From: Pyropia haitanensis | Lineage: Eukaryota > Rhodophyta > Bangiophyceae > Bangiales > Bangiaceae | Direction: 5' to 3' | Assembly (NCBI GenBank): GCA_008729055.1 | Contig: SDUX01000004.1 | Span: 1,116,001-1,180,000, forward strand | Length of the DNA: 64,000 nt | Part shown: positions 56,470-64,000 of the stretch, one piece after another | Numbering within the stretch: the stretch's first letter is position 1 | Layout: every line of letters begins with the position of its first letter | The notes under the pieces: model-generated | The model's input: only the letters and a program-made list of their open reading frames with translations | Told to the model about the DNA's origin: nothing | The model's database searches: none | Position numbers and translations under genes: made by a program

Positions 56470-58395
56470 ATGGGCGGCCTGTTGCCCGTCGAAGTGGGGG
56501 GGGGAGCGGCCGCCTCTGACGGTGGCTACATGCCCATTGGGGGTTCTAGGCTGGGCCGCGGCGGCGGCGGCGGTGGCGGTGGCGGTGGCGGTGGCAGCAG
56601 CAGCGGCGTCAGTACCAGCGACGGCCTCGGCGGGGAGGCCTTCCATGGCGTGGTGGCGGGTGGGGGGGAGCCGGGTGCGGTGGGTGGCGAAAGTGAGGCC
56701 AGGCGGGGCTTGCCGGCTGGCAGCGTCGGCGAAGAGGACCAGGATGGGGATTTTTTTGACGCGGAGGCCGACGGCTCTACCTGCAGCACCGATGGTGACG
56801 GCGGAGGGGACGACGCTGACCTGGCGACCGCTGTCCTGGACGCGGTGGTGATGGCCAAGGTGCGGCGACGGCTGCTGCCGCTCCTCTTCGCCGCCGCCCT
56901 GCTGTGCTACCTGGACCGCACGAACCTAAGCTTTGCCGCCCTCGAGATGAATGCCGAACTGGGCCTCACGCCCGGGCAGTACGGAACAGGCGCGGCGGTC
57001 TTTTTTTGCACCTACGCCAGCCTCGGCGTGCCCGCCGCGTTGGCGGTCAAGCGGGTGGGCGCTCACCGGGGACTCCCGGCGTTGCTTGCCGGCTGGGCGC
57101 TTGCGTCTGGGGGCATGGGCGCCATCACCTCGGTGCGCGGCTTTTACCTGGCCCGCCTGGCGGTGGGCGCCGCAGAGGCGGGCTTCTTCCCGTCGGTCAT
57201 CTACTACCTCACCAGCTGGTTCCGGCAGGTGGACATGGGCTTCTCCTACACCGCCATCATGACGTCCACGGCGGTGAGTGGGGTGCTGGGGGGGCCCCTC
57301 GCGGGCGCCATCCTTGGGGCGGTGGCGCGCTGGGGCGGCTCCGCCGCGGGCTCGGGCTGGCGCTGGCTGTTTGTGCTCGAGGCGGCGCCGACGATGGTCC
57401 TTGCCGCCGTCTTGGCGCTCGTTCTCGATGAGGGGCCCGCCGACGCCCGCTTCCTTACCGCCCCAGAGCGGGCGCACCTGGTCGCCCGTCAGGCGCGGGA
57501 GGAGGCCGCGCGGACCGCTGGCCCGCCGGCGGGCGCTAGGGGGGCTGGGGGCGGCGGTGGTGACGGGGGGCTCGTGGCGTCCCTGCGGCTGCCGTGGATG
57601 CGCCTGCTGGTGGCCATCTGGCTGCTGTACAGCTGCGCCTACTACGGGCTGATCTTTTGGCTGCCCCTCCTGCTGCAGGCGTCGTCTGTGGCGTCGGCGG
57701 CGGCCACGGTGGAGGTGGCCGCCGGCGACGCGGCGGCGGCGGCGGTGCCCGTCGGCCTCTCCGCGGCCGCCATTGGCATCGCGTCGGCGGTGCCCTACAC
57801 CGCCGCCGCGGTCGGAATGCTCGTCGTTGCCCGCTCATCCGACGCAACGTGCGAGCGGCGGCTGCACCTGGCCATCCCGTCGTTTGCGTCGGCCGCCGGC
57901 TTCGCCATCGCCGCCGCCGCGACCGCGGCGGCGGCGGGGGTGGGGTGGGTGGTGCTGGGCGTGTCGGTCGCCGCGGCGGGATGTTGGTCCCTCTTCGGGC
58001 CGTACTGGGCGGTGCCCACCGCGGCGCTGTCGGGCGACACGGCGGCGTCTGCGTTTGCGGCCATCAACTCGGTGGGGGTGGTCGGCGGCTACGTCGGGCC
58101 CGCGCTCGTCGGCGCGCTCGTCGGCCGCGGCGGCGGAGGGGGGGAGGGCGGCGGCGCGGTCGGCTCGGGCGCGTCGGCGCTGACCGCCGCCGAGGCGGTG
58201 GCGGCGTCGGGCGGGTACGCCGCCGCGCTGGGCGTCTTTGGGGGGCTGATGGTGGTCGTGGGGGGGCTGGCGCTGGCGCTCGACCCGGCGGTGGGGGGCC
58301 CGGGGGGGGGGGCAGGGGGGGGGAGGCGTGGCGGCGTCCTCCGCGACGCTGCGCGGTGGGGGGGGCGGCGAAAGGGGCGGCCGGGTGTAGCATGA
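56470..58395 (+). CDS. MFS transporter, anion:cation symporter family
   Basis: A 641-residue, intronless, 12-span major facilitator of the ACS type (relatives carry organic anions such as allantoate, nicotinate, phthalate, pantothenate, or phosphate). About 125 hydrophilic N-terminal residues with a polyglycine stretch and acidic patch (DTDGDGG type) precede the first span. Motifs: LLCYLDRTNLSFAALEMNAE (signature of helix 1, D-R-x-N), PAALAVKRVGAHRGL (MFS loop 2-3 motif, degenerate), AVGAAEAGFFPSVIYYLTSW (helix 4, classic ACS), TAVSGVLGGPLAGAI, GWRWLFVLEAAPTMVLA, and FLTAPERAHLVARQAREEA at the central loop. The second half has ATCERRLHLAIPS and WSLFGPYWAVPTAALSGDTA. The substrate cannot be told from sequence. 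There is no transit peptide, so probably plasma membrane or an internal membrane. Confidence 0.92.
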   Translation: MGGLLPVEVGGGAAASDGGYMPIGGSRLGRGGGGGGGGGGGGSSSGVSTSDGLGGEAFHGVVAGGGEPGAVGGESEARRGLPAGSVGEEDQDGDFFDAEADGSTCSTDGDGGGDDADLATAVLDAVVMAKVRRRLLPLLFAAALLCYLDRTNLSFAALEMNAELGLTPGQYGTGAAVFFCTYASLGVPAALAVKRVGAHRGLPALLAGWALASGGMGAITSVRGFYLARLAVGAAEAGFFPSVIYYLTSWFRQVDMGFSYTAIMTSTAVSGVLGGPLAGAILGAVARWGGSAAGSGWRWLFVLEAAPTMVLAAVLALVLDEGPADARFLTAPERAHLVARQAREEAARTAGPPAGARGAGGGGGDGGLVASLRLPWMRLLVAIWLLYSCAYYGLIFWLPLLLQASSVASAAATVEVAAGDAAAAAVPVGLSAAAIGIASAVPYTAAAVGMLVVARSSDATCERRLHLAIPSFASAAGFAIAAAATAAAAGVGWVVLGVSVAAAGCWSLFGPYWAVPTAALSGDTAASAFAAINSVGVVGGYVGPALVGALVGRGGGGGEGGGAVGSGASALTAAEAVAASGGYAAALGVFGGLMVVVGGLALALDPAVGGPGGGAGGGRRGGVLRDAARWGGRRKGRPGVA

Positions 58396-59395
58396 GTGAT
58401 TAGGGGGAGGGTGCTTCCGAGGGGGAGGCGGCGGAGGGCAAGGGCAGCAGGCATGGAGGACTGGCTGGTGGACACTTGTTCGCTGGCCGTCGCCTGGGGA
58501 GACACCCTGTGCCGCGCTTTAGCAGGCTTGTGCGGAGACACACTCGGTCCGTGCGCCCGGCCCTGCGGGCTCTTTTGCCCGGTGGCGTGCCTGCGATACG
58601 TTTTCTCGCCCGTCCCGCCCCCCCGGGCGGCTTGGGGGGGAGGGGGGGGTCGTCCTGCTTGCTACCCGAGCTGCCCTTGATCTGCTGTTGCATGGCACCT
58701 TGTGGTTACCGGTCTGGCCAGAGTGGCGTGACTGGGCCGTCGGGCCCGCATGCAATAGCTGCTGCCCGGGCGCGCGCGCGCGGCGCGTGGCGGGGGCGAC
58801 CTGGTTCGCGTCGTCCGGAGGGGAGCGGGACGGGTCCAAGGCCCTGGGCCGTTCGCCGCGCTGGCTCCGCGTCGTGCCTCTCCCTCGGCGTCTCGATCTG
58901 CCTCTGCTTGCTCGCTTTCACTACGTCCCCTTGCTGTCCTCGTCCTCTGTATTGGTGCGCTGTGCTAGCCTGCTGGCATCCATGACGGTGTGGACTGTCA
59001 ATCCCGTTTGCTCTGCATGCATCCATTCTGCCTCCCCCGTACGGCACAGCAGGAATGTCAAGGACCATCGCTGGGCACCGCACGGGAAGCTGGGACAGTG
59101 ACGTGATGGGAGGGGCCAGGACTCAAGCCCAGAGGGACTTGGCGGACCGTCGTGCTCATCCGCGCCACGCACCCCCCTCCCCTTGACGGATAGACAAAGG
59201 GCGATAAACGGTTTTGTTCACTGTTACCACACGCCCTACCTTGTTGGGGTGCGACCGTATGCTGCATCCCCAGCGGCTGCACACACACGCACACATCCAC
59301 GCACACAAGCACACACGCAACAGAGACACAAGGAGTAGACAGCACCACCCACCCAGACAACAAGAGGAAGAAAGAAAAAAGATAGACAAGAGAGC
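58396..59395. other. 3' regions of MFS and NOT2
   Basis: 1 kb between two convergent 3' ends. It contains a CA-rich microsatellite (59280-59330) and an A-rich patch (59365-59388). No gene seen. Confidence 0.45.
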
Positions 59396-61774
59396 TCACA
59401 GCCGGTCGGCCAAGGAGCGCACCTCGTCCTCAGACAGGAAGCCCGCCACAAACGAGCGCGTCGCGTCGTGGTAGGGCCTCCGCTCCCACGAGTTGATGTC
59501 GAAGTAGATGTAGGCTGCTCGCTCGGGATACACGGAGAGCGTCGAGCCCGGTGCGCGGGTAAACCACAGCTTCATGTCACCATGGTAACTCCAATCACGT
59601 TCGTATAGCTCCCTCGCGGCCAGCAGTTGAAGCGCGTCCCGTGGTAGCTCATAAAAGATGTAAAACAGCGACTCGAGCTGGAACTTGGAGAAATGGGCGG
59701 CCTTCAACCGGGGGGGCTGCGTAAAGTAGCAGCTGGGCAGCTCATACGGGGGCTCTCCGTTCTTGCCCCCGCCATATTTGCCACCACTACCAGCCAACGC
59801 CGAACCGCTCGTGGGGCCACCACCACCACCGCCGCCGCCGCCGCCGCCTCCGCCGCCGCCACCGCCGCCGCTTCCGCCCACTGGCGCGGCCGCCGCACCT
59901 GTTGGTGACACGCCCGTGCCCGCATCCCACGGGGACAGCCAGCTGTTGTTGAGCGGCTCACTGGAATTCAGGTTCAAGCCCAGTTGCGTCAGGTCCACCC
60001 CGTGCGTTAGCAGCAGCGCCGCGTTTGCACTGCTCCCACTCACCGTACTTCCTGTTAATGACGGCTTGTCGGTGAGGCCGCTCGCCCCGGGTGCAAGCAC
60101 TCTCAACAGACCCTTCATGCCGTACTCGCCCGCAGGGCCGAGATCTGTCTTGGACGCCTTGGACGCCGCCGCAGCCGCCGCAGCCACCGCGGCAGCGGCT
60201 TCACCAAGCCCGCCAATGCCGCCCGCTCCCGATGCGGGATAGAAGTCCGCACCGCCCGTGGCCACAGGCGAAGCCGCGACCGCCGCAGACCTACCCGCTG
60301 CGGTGGGCGTGAAGGACTGAGCGGTTGGCTGCGCAAACTGAGTCCCAAACGAAGCGGAAGAATACGCCTGCTGCTGATGAAGCTGCTGCTGCTGCTGCTG
60401 CTGCTGTTGATGCTGCTGTTGGTGGTGCTGCTGTTGGTGCTGCTGTTGGTGCTGCTGCTGCTGATGCTGCTGCTGCTGTTGCTGCTGCTGCTGCCCGGGA
60501 AGCCCTCCGGCTAGGTGCGATGGTGGGTGCAGAGTTCCCACGCCAGATAGGGTGTCAAAAGGGTTTCCGAGGCCCATGGGGCCGACGCCCATCCCAGAGG
60601 CGCCACCCACTCCAGGCCCGCCGCCAAGCTTGCCATTGCCGTTGCTTGCGTCCCCGTTCGCAAGGCCATACAGCCCACCTCCACCGGCAGCGGCGCCCGA
60701 CCCAGAAGCGGCACCAGCGGCACCACCGCCGCCGCCTCCCAATGGCGGACCGTACCGCCCGCTCGTCGGGGGCCCAAACGCAGACGACAAGTCAGACGGC
60801 AGCGAGGGGAGAAGCCCGCCCCCACCCGCCCGGCCGCCACCGAGTGCTGGAAAGTCCTCCGAATGGATGGAGAACTCGCCCACCGACGATGCGAGCGCGT
60901 CAACCACCTTGGACCGGCCGCCACCGCCGCCACCACCACCATACCCTGCGTAGAGCTCCGCGGCAGCCGTGTAGGACATGCCAGGTGCGCTGCCCGCAAC
61001 AGAACCGGCGTTGCCGAGACCCCCGCCGCCCAGGCTACCGCTGCCGCCAGTCGGCCCTCCTGCGCCGCCAAGACCACCAAGGCCACCACCCGGACCACCG
61101 ACAAGCGCACCACCCGCACCACCGCCACCACCGCCACTACCACCACCGCCACCGCCGGCCCCAAGCCCCCCTCCTCCCCCGCCACCTCCACCGCCAAGGG
61201 ATGGAAAATCCGACAGGTCAAACACGTTGGCGCCGCCCGCACCCGCAGCGTCCGTCAAGGAGCCTACGGTATTCCTCCCCTCCCGCGGGCCATCGCCTTT
61301 GCTCCTGCCGCTCGGCAACCCCCCGTTGTTCAGCATGTAGTACACATCGTTGCCATAGCCGCCGCCGCCGCCGCCGCCGCCACCACCACCCCCACCACCA
61401 CCACCGCCGCCGCCGCTGCGCGCTCCCGACGGCGGTGGTTGCAACGATGATGGCACAAGAATGGGTGCAGAGGACGAGGTAGAGGACGGACCCCCTCCCC
61501 CACCCCCTCCTCCCCCACCGGCGTATGGTCTTGCACTGTGCAGGCCGTTGGGGAGCCCCACTCCCTGGGATCTCAACGAGGACGGCGGGGCGGGCGTCGG
61601 GTCCCAACCCCCCGCTGCCGTGGCTGCCGATGGCGCCATCCCCGACGCGGCCGCCCGCATCTGCGCGGCGTACGCGTCGGCAACGCTGCCAGGCGGCGAC
61701 CGCGACGGCACGGGAGCGGGGAAAAAAAACGAGGAGGCGTTGGCGGATGGATTGCCACCATTGGCGCCGCTCAT
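59396..61774 (-). CDS. NOT2: NOT2 subunit of the CCR4-NOT deadenylase complex
   Basis: A 792-residue, intronless protein from ATG 61774 (MSGANGGNPSANASSFFF). The frame is open 12 codons further but only from a GTG. The C-terminal 130 residues form the NOT2/3/5 box: YELPSCYFTQPPRLKAAHFS, FQLESLFYIFYELPRDALQL, AARELYERDWSYHGDMKLWF, RAAYIYFDINSWERRPYHD. This domain pairs with NOT3/5 and docks on the NOT1 scaffold in mRNA deadenylation and repression. The remaining 660 residues are low complexity: polyglycine (61350-61410, 59818-59878), Gln/His repeats (60370-60492) and Gly/Leu/Ser. They contain IHSEDFPALGG and VFDLSDFPSLGG, two copies of the DFPxLGG motif typical of NOT2. Unlike dynein the long repeats cause no frame break. 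Confidence 0.94.
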   Translation of the reverse strand: MSGANGGNPSANASSFFFPAPVPSRSPPGSVADAYAAQMRAAASGMAPSAATAAGGWDPTPAPPSSLRSQGVGLPNGLHSARPYAGGGGGGGGGGPSSTSSSAPILVPSSLQPPPSGARSGGGGGGGGGGGGGGGGGGGYGNDVYYMLNNGGLPSGRSKGDGPREGRNTVGSLTDAAGAGGANVFDLSDFPSLGGGGGGGGGGLGAGGGGGGSGGGGGGAGGALVGGPGGGLGGLGGAGGPTGGSGSLGGGGLGNAGSVAGSAPGMSYTAAAELYAGYGGGGGGGGRSKVVDALASSVGEFSIHSEDFPALGGGRAGGGGLLPSLPSDLSSAFGPPTSGRYGPPLGGGGGGAAGAASGSGAAAGGGGLYGLANGDASNGNGKLGGGPGVGGASGMGVGPMGLGNPFDTLSGVGTLHPPSHLAGGLPGQQQQQQQQQHQQQQHQQQHQQQHHQQQHQQQQQQQQQLHQQQAYSSASFGTQFAQPTAQSFTPTAAGRSAAVAASPVATGGADFYPASGAGGIGGLGEAAAAVAAAAAAASKASKTDLGPAGEYGMKGLLRVLAPGASGLTDKPSLTGSTVSGSSANAALLLTHGVDLTQLGLNLNSSEPLNNSWLSPWDAGTGVSPTGAAAAPVGGSGGGGGGGGGGGGGGGGGGPTSGSALAGSGGKYGGGKNGEPPYELPSCYFTQPPRLKAAHFSKFQLESLFYIFYELPRDALQLLAARELYERDWSYHGDMKLWFTRAPGSTLSVYPERAAYIYFDINSWERRPYHDATRSFVAGFLSEDEVRSLADRL

Positions 61775-62719
61775 GGTGGGGATGCCCCAAACGCCCAGGC
61801 GGCCATCCACGACAGGAGCAACACCGCGAACGCGCTAGATCCAGCCGCAGCGGCACGTCACACCGTTCGGGGACCCTGTCGAGGACGAGCGGGGGGAGAA
61901 CAGAGGGAGGGGAAAAAAGACACACAAACAGGACGCGAGGAGGGGGGGTAGGTATAGGGGGAGGAAGGTACAGCGATCAGAAAAAGCCCAGGTGCACCCA
62001 CGCGCACAGGTCCGCATCAGCGGGTCACAGAGCCTCACTCACAGAGGCAATCGACCAGCCCAGCAGGAACAGTACGACCAACACCTGCAGGTGCACAGCC
62101 ACACGCAAAAACACGAGCAACTACAACAGAAACAAAAACGCACCTACAGCACTGTGCTACCAACAGCGTCGCCCCCCCCCCCCACCCTCCTCCCCTCCAG
62201 CCGCACCCGACGCCACACCCCTCCCACCGATGCCCGCCCCACCCCGCCCCGCCCCGCAGCGGGTGCCGGGGCCAACCCCACCCAACGGCAGCCGGAAGCG
62301 GGCGTGCAGTGCAGGTGCGTGCGCGCGGCGGGGCACCGGCCACACACGCGGTCGGCGAGGGGGGATGGGCAGACCGGGGCGCTCTCCCTCTCCCGCGTCG
62401 ACCGCGGCCGTACGCGCGCGCACTCGCTCGCCAGGCGGGTGGGGAAGGAGCGGGCAGGGGGGACGGGAAACGCCACTACCACCAGCGGCGGCGCGCGCCG
62501 CGAGGGGGCGCGGGGGCACACGATGCGCGAGGTGGCCACGCGCCCGCGACCGGGGTTGCTGAACAGGGGGTCGAGTACTGGCTGGCAGAGGGCACTCACA
62601 AAATACCAATCGGGTTGCACATCCTTCCTAAACATTACAAGAAGAGGCACTTATTTGTCTTGACAAGCACAATGAATACATGAAGCAGATATTAAGTCCC
62701 GCAGAAGTGTGCCCGTCTC
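61775..62719. other. Upstream of NOT2, no gene seen
   Basis: Purine-rich 5' side of NOT2 (61880-61990) and then C-rich and GC-rich sequence. 62640-62700 is AT-rich and may hold the 3' end of the next gene. No supported ORF. Confidence 0.4.
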
Positions 62720-64000
62720 CTACAGCGCCCCTCGTGCCAGGGAGGCAGGTCGTGCCAGGGGGGCTGTTGTTGGAAGCCACGAGGAGCTGGCGCGGCGCAA
62801 ACTCGCCCATAGCATACGCAGCAAGGTGTGCCCGCCAGCGACATCCTGCTTGCGCACGCTCGGCCCAGAGCTGACGAGCTTGGTATACTGCTCTTTGTCC
62901 AGTCTGCGGCACTTCATCGGGTTAGCATGAGGCCACGACGGGGCGCAGCCGGACATTATCGCGCTGACGTCGGGGGCCGGGGTGGCTCTCTTGGTAGAAT
63001 ACGTGGCGGTCCTACGTGGCGAGCCTGAGAAGGTAGACGCAGCACAAGAAGAAACACAGAGAGAAAGAAGACAGTAACGATCTATGTTCACCAACCAACC
63101 CGAAAACCACAACAAAAACGAGCCGAACCTCCTGGCCCAGCTTGTACTTGGCCCGCAGCCACCAACGGGCGGCCTGCAGCCGCACCACCCCCCCGCCAAG
63201 GCGCCGTCCACGGAAAGCAGGGGTGGCGGAGCGGCACCGCCGCCGCCGCCGCTGTCAACCCCCACACCCGCCCCCCCCCGCCCGCCCCGTCCGCGAGCGC
63301 CGTCGACGTCCTCCATACAGTACGCAGCAGTTGACGGTGCTTGGCGGACTGCTTCGCCATCTGGACCAGCAGCGACAGGTCTCGATACGCTACCATCTTC
63401 TTGGGAATTGTGAAGTCCAGCTGCACGTTGCGCAGGATGTCGCTGGAGCCGCAAAAGATGTTGGCCGAGAGCGGCGGCTTCACGACACCGACTCTATCAC
63501 GCGAGCGGGAAGACGCGTACACCTCGGTCAAGGTGCACCTCGTGTAGTTGGCGGGGTAGAGTGCGCGTGCTTGCGACACAGCGACCTCCCACCAGAGGTG
63601 GGAGTCCTCCCAGATGGTGCCAATGTCGTGGGCTGTGCACGCAACCATGTTCTCCAACGCCAGGAGCAGCGGGTGGTTGGACGGAGAGACCTGCACGTTG
63701 TTCATAAACGATGAGGCCGGCATGAGAGGACGACACAAGATCGGACCCGACAAGATGATCTTGCCATCAGAGCCGAGCTTGTCCAAGGAGCGGAGGCCGC
63801 CCACAGTACGCACCTCTACTTGGCTGCTCGCCAATAGGGACCCCAGCACCAAGATGGCCACGAGCTGCCGCGACTTATTTGTGAACCTGGTCTGTACTAC
63901 CAGGACAGTTGTTTCAACTCGGCCGCATAAACGTAGACGGTGGCGGCCGCGACAACAGTCGCGTCGACGCTCTCATCGGCTGCTGCTCCGTCTGAAAATC
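62720..64000 (-). CDS. 3' part of an unidentified, possibly glycosyltransferase-like gene
   Basis: Runs off the right edge. The upstream exon (about 63319 to beyond 63900) reads VEVRTVGGLRSLDKLG, IILSGPILCRPLMPASSFMN, NNVQVSPSNHPLLLALENMV, EDSHLWWEVAVSQARALYP, FTIPKKMVAYRDLSLLVQMA and KHRQLLRT. The order N-N-x(5-8)-HP-(3)-LEN is reminiscent of the sugar-binding region of GT32-type glycosyltransferases, but no DxD is seen, so this is tentative. A likely intron (63318-63025) starts GTATGG and ends in a strong pyrimidine tract plus CTCAG. The final exon gives either a stop at 62956 or, in another phase, a tail including PHANPMKCRRLDKEQYTKLV to TAG 62720. The phase is unresolved. Codon use is less GC-biased than the window average. 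Confidence 0.45.

Noticed and set aside
59396..61774. Transposon or prion-like origin for the Gln/His/Gly repeats.
   Set aside because: They are in frame with a standard NOT box and typical of NOT2 proteins with long disordered N-termini.
1..64000. CRISPR arrays, bacterial operons, phage or viral genes, rRNA and tRNA genes.
   Set aside because: None seen. The tandem repeats lack spacer structure, genes are intron-bearing and individually spaced, and I found no cloverleaf or rRNA landmark by eye; a covariance-model scan would be decisive for tRNAs.

Overview
This is a eukaryotic nuclear window from a very GC-rich genome. GT-AG introns (about 130 to 830 bp) with pyrimidine-rich acceptors, a TATA box, an AATAAA signal, plastid-type leader peptides and purely eukaryotic genes (dynein heavy chain, CCR4-NOT subunit, RPF2, WDR82, cyclophilin) exclude a prokaryote. 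Coding third positions are almost all G or C, and Ala/Gly/Pro tracts and poly-G/poly-C runs are everywhere. Few introns per gene, a phycobilisome-lyase-type HEAT protein and two plastid-type NEET proteins make a bangiophyte red alga (Porphyra/Pyropia type) my best guess. That is inference, not proof.

Layout. 1-1323 is the 3' end of a UvrD/PcrA-like helicase. 1.4-2.4 kb (minus) is a broken F-box-like gene. 3.4-5.0 kb (minus) is a secreted vanadium-haloperoxidase-fold protein. 5.8-7.3 kb is a segment bounded by inverted repeats and hairpins that carries a Gly/Pro-rich ORF. 8.57-9.1 kb is a TTAACGA-rich repeat element. 9.9-10.5 kb is a two-exon, single-membrane-span protein resembling cytochrome oxidase subunit VIIa. 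12.4-15.1 kb is WDR82/Swd2. 16.7-18.4 kb (minus) has coding-like but unassigned segments. 19.9-20.8 kb (minus) is an orphan Cys-rich protein. 24.0-24.8 kb is methionine-R-sulfoxide reductase B. 25.7-26.05 kb (minus) and 27.57-28.2 kb (plus) are a divergent pair of NEET/CDGSH genes.

29.5-48.7 kb is one giant cytoplasmic-type dynein heavy chain. It has a tail, linker, AAA1-AAA6, stalk and microtubule-binding domain, inflated by Ala/Gly tracts. Its reading frame changes at many poly-G tracts, and it stops before the usual C-terminal domain. RPF2 converges on it from the right (49.0-50.4 kb). Then follow a four-exon cyclophilin (51.3-52.7 kb), a HEAT/PBS-lyase protein (52.9-54.7 kb, minus), an anion:cation-symporter MFS transporter (56.5-58.4 kb), NOT2 of the CCR4-NOT complex (59.4-61.8 kb, minus), and the 3' part of an unidentified gene possibly related to glycosyltransferases (62.7-64.0 kb, minus).

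The genes are ordinary independent eukaryotic units; I see no operon or pathway cluster. The parts most worth a second look are the dynein gene (its presence, truncation and frame changes), the two repeat-bounded elements, the haloperoxidase homologue lacking its acid-base histidine, and the paired NEET genes. Reading-frame breaks at homopolymers recur in many genes and are more likely sequence errors than mutations, so coordinates of multi-frame genes are outer limits.
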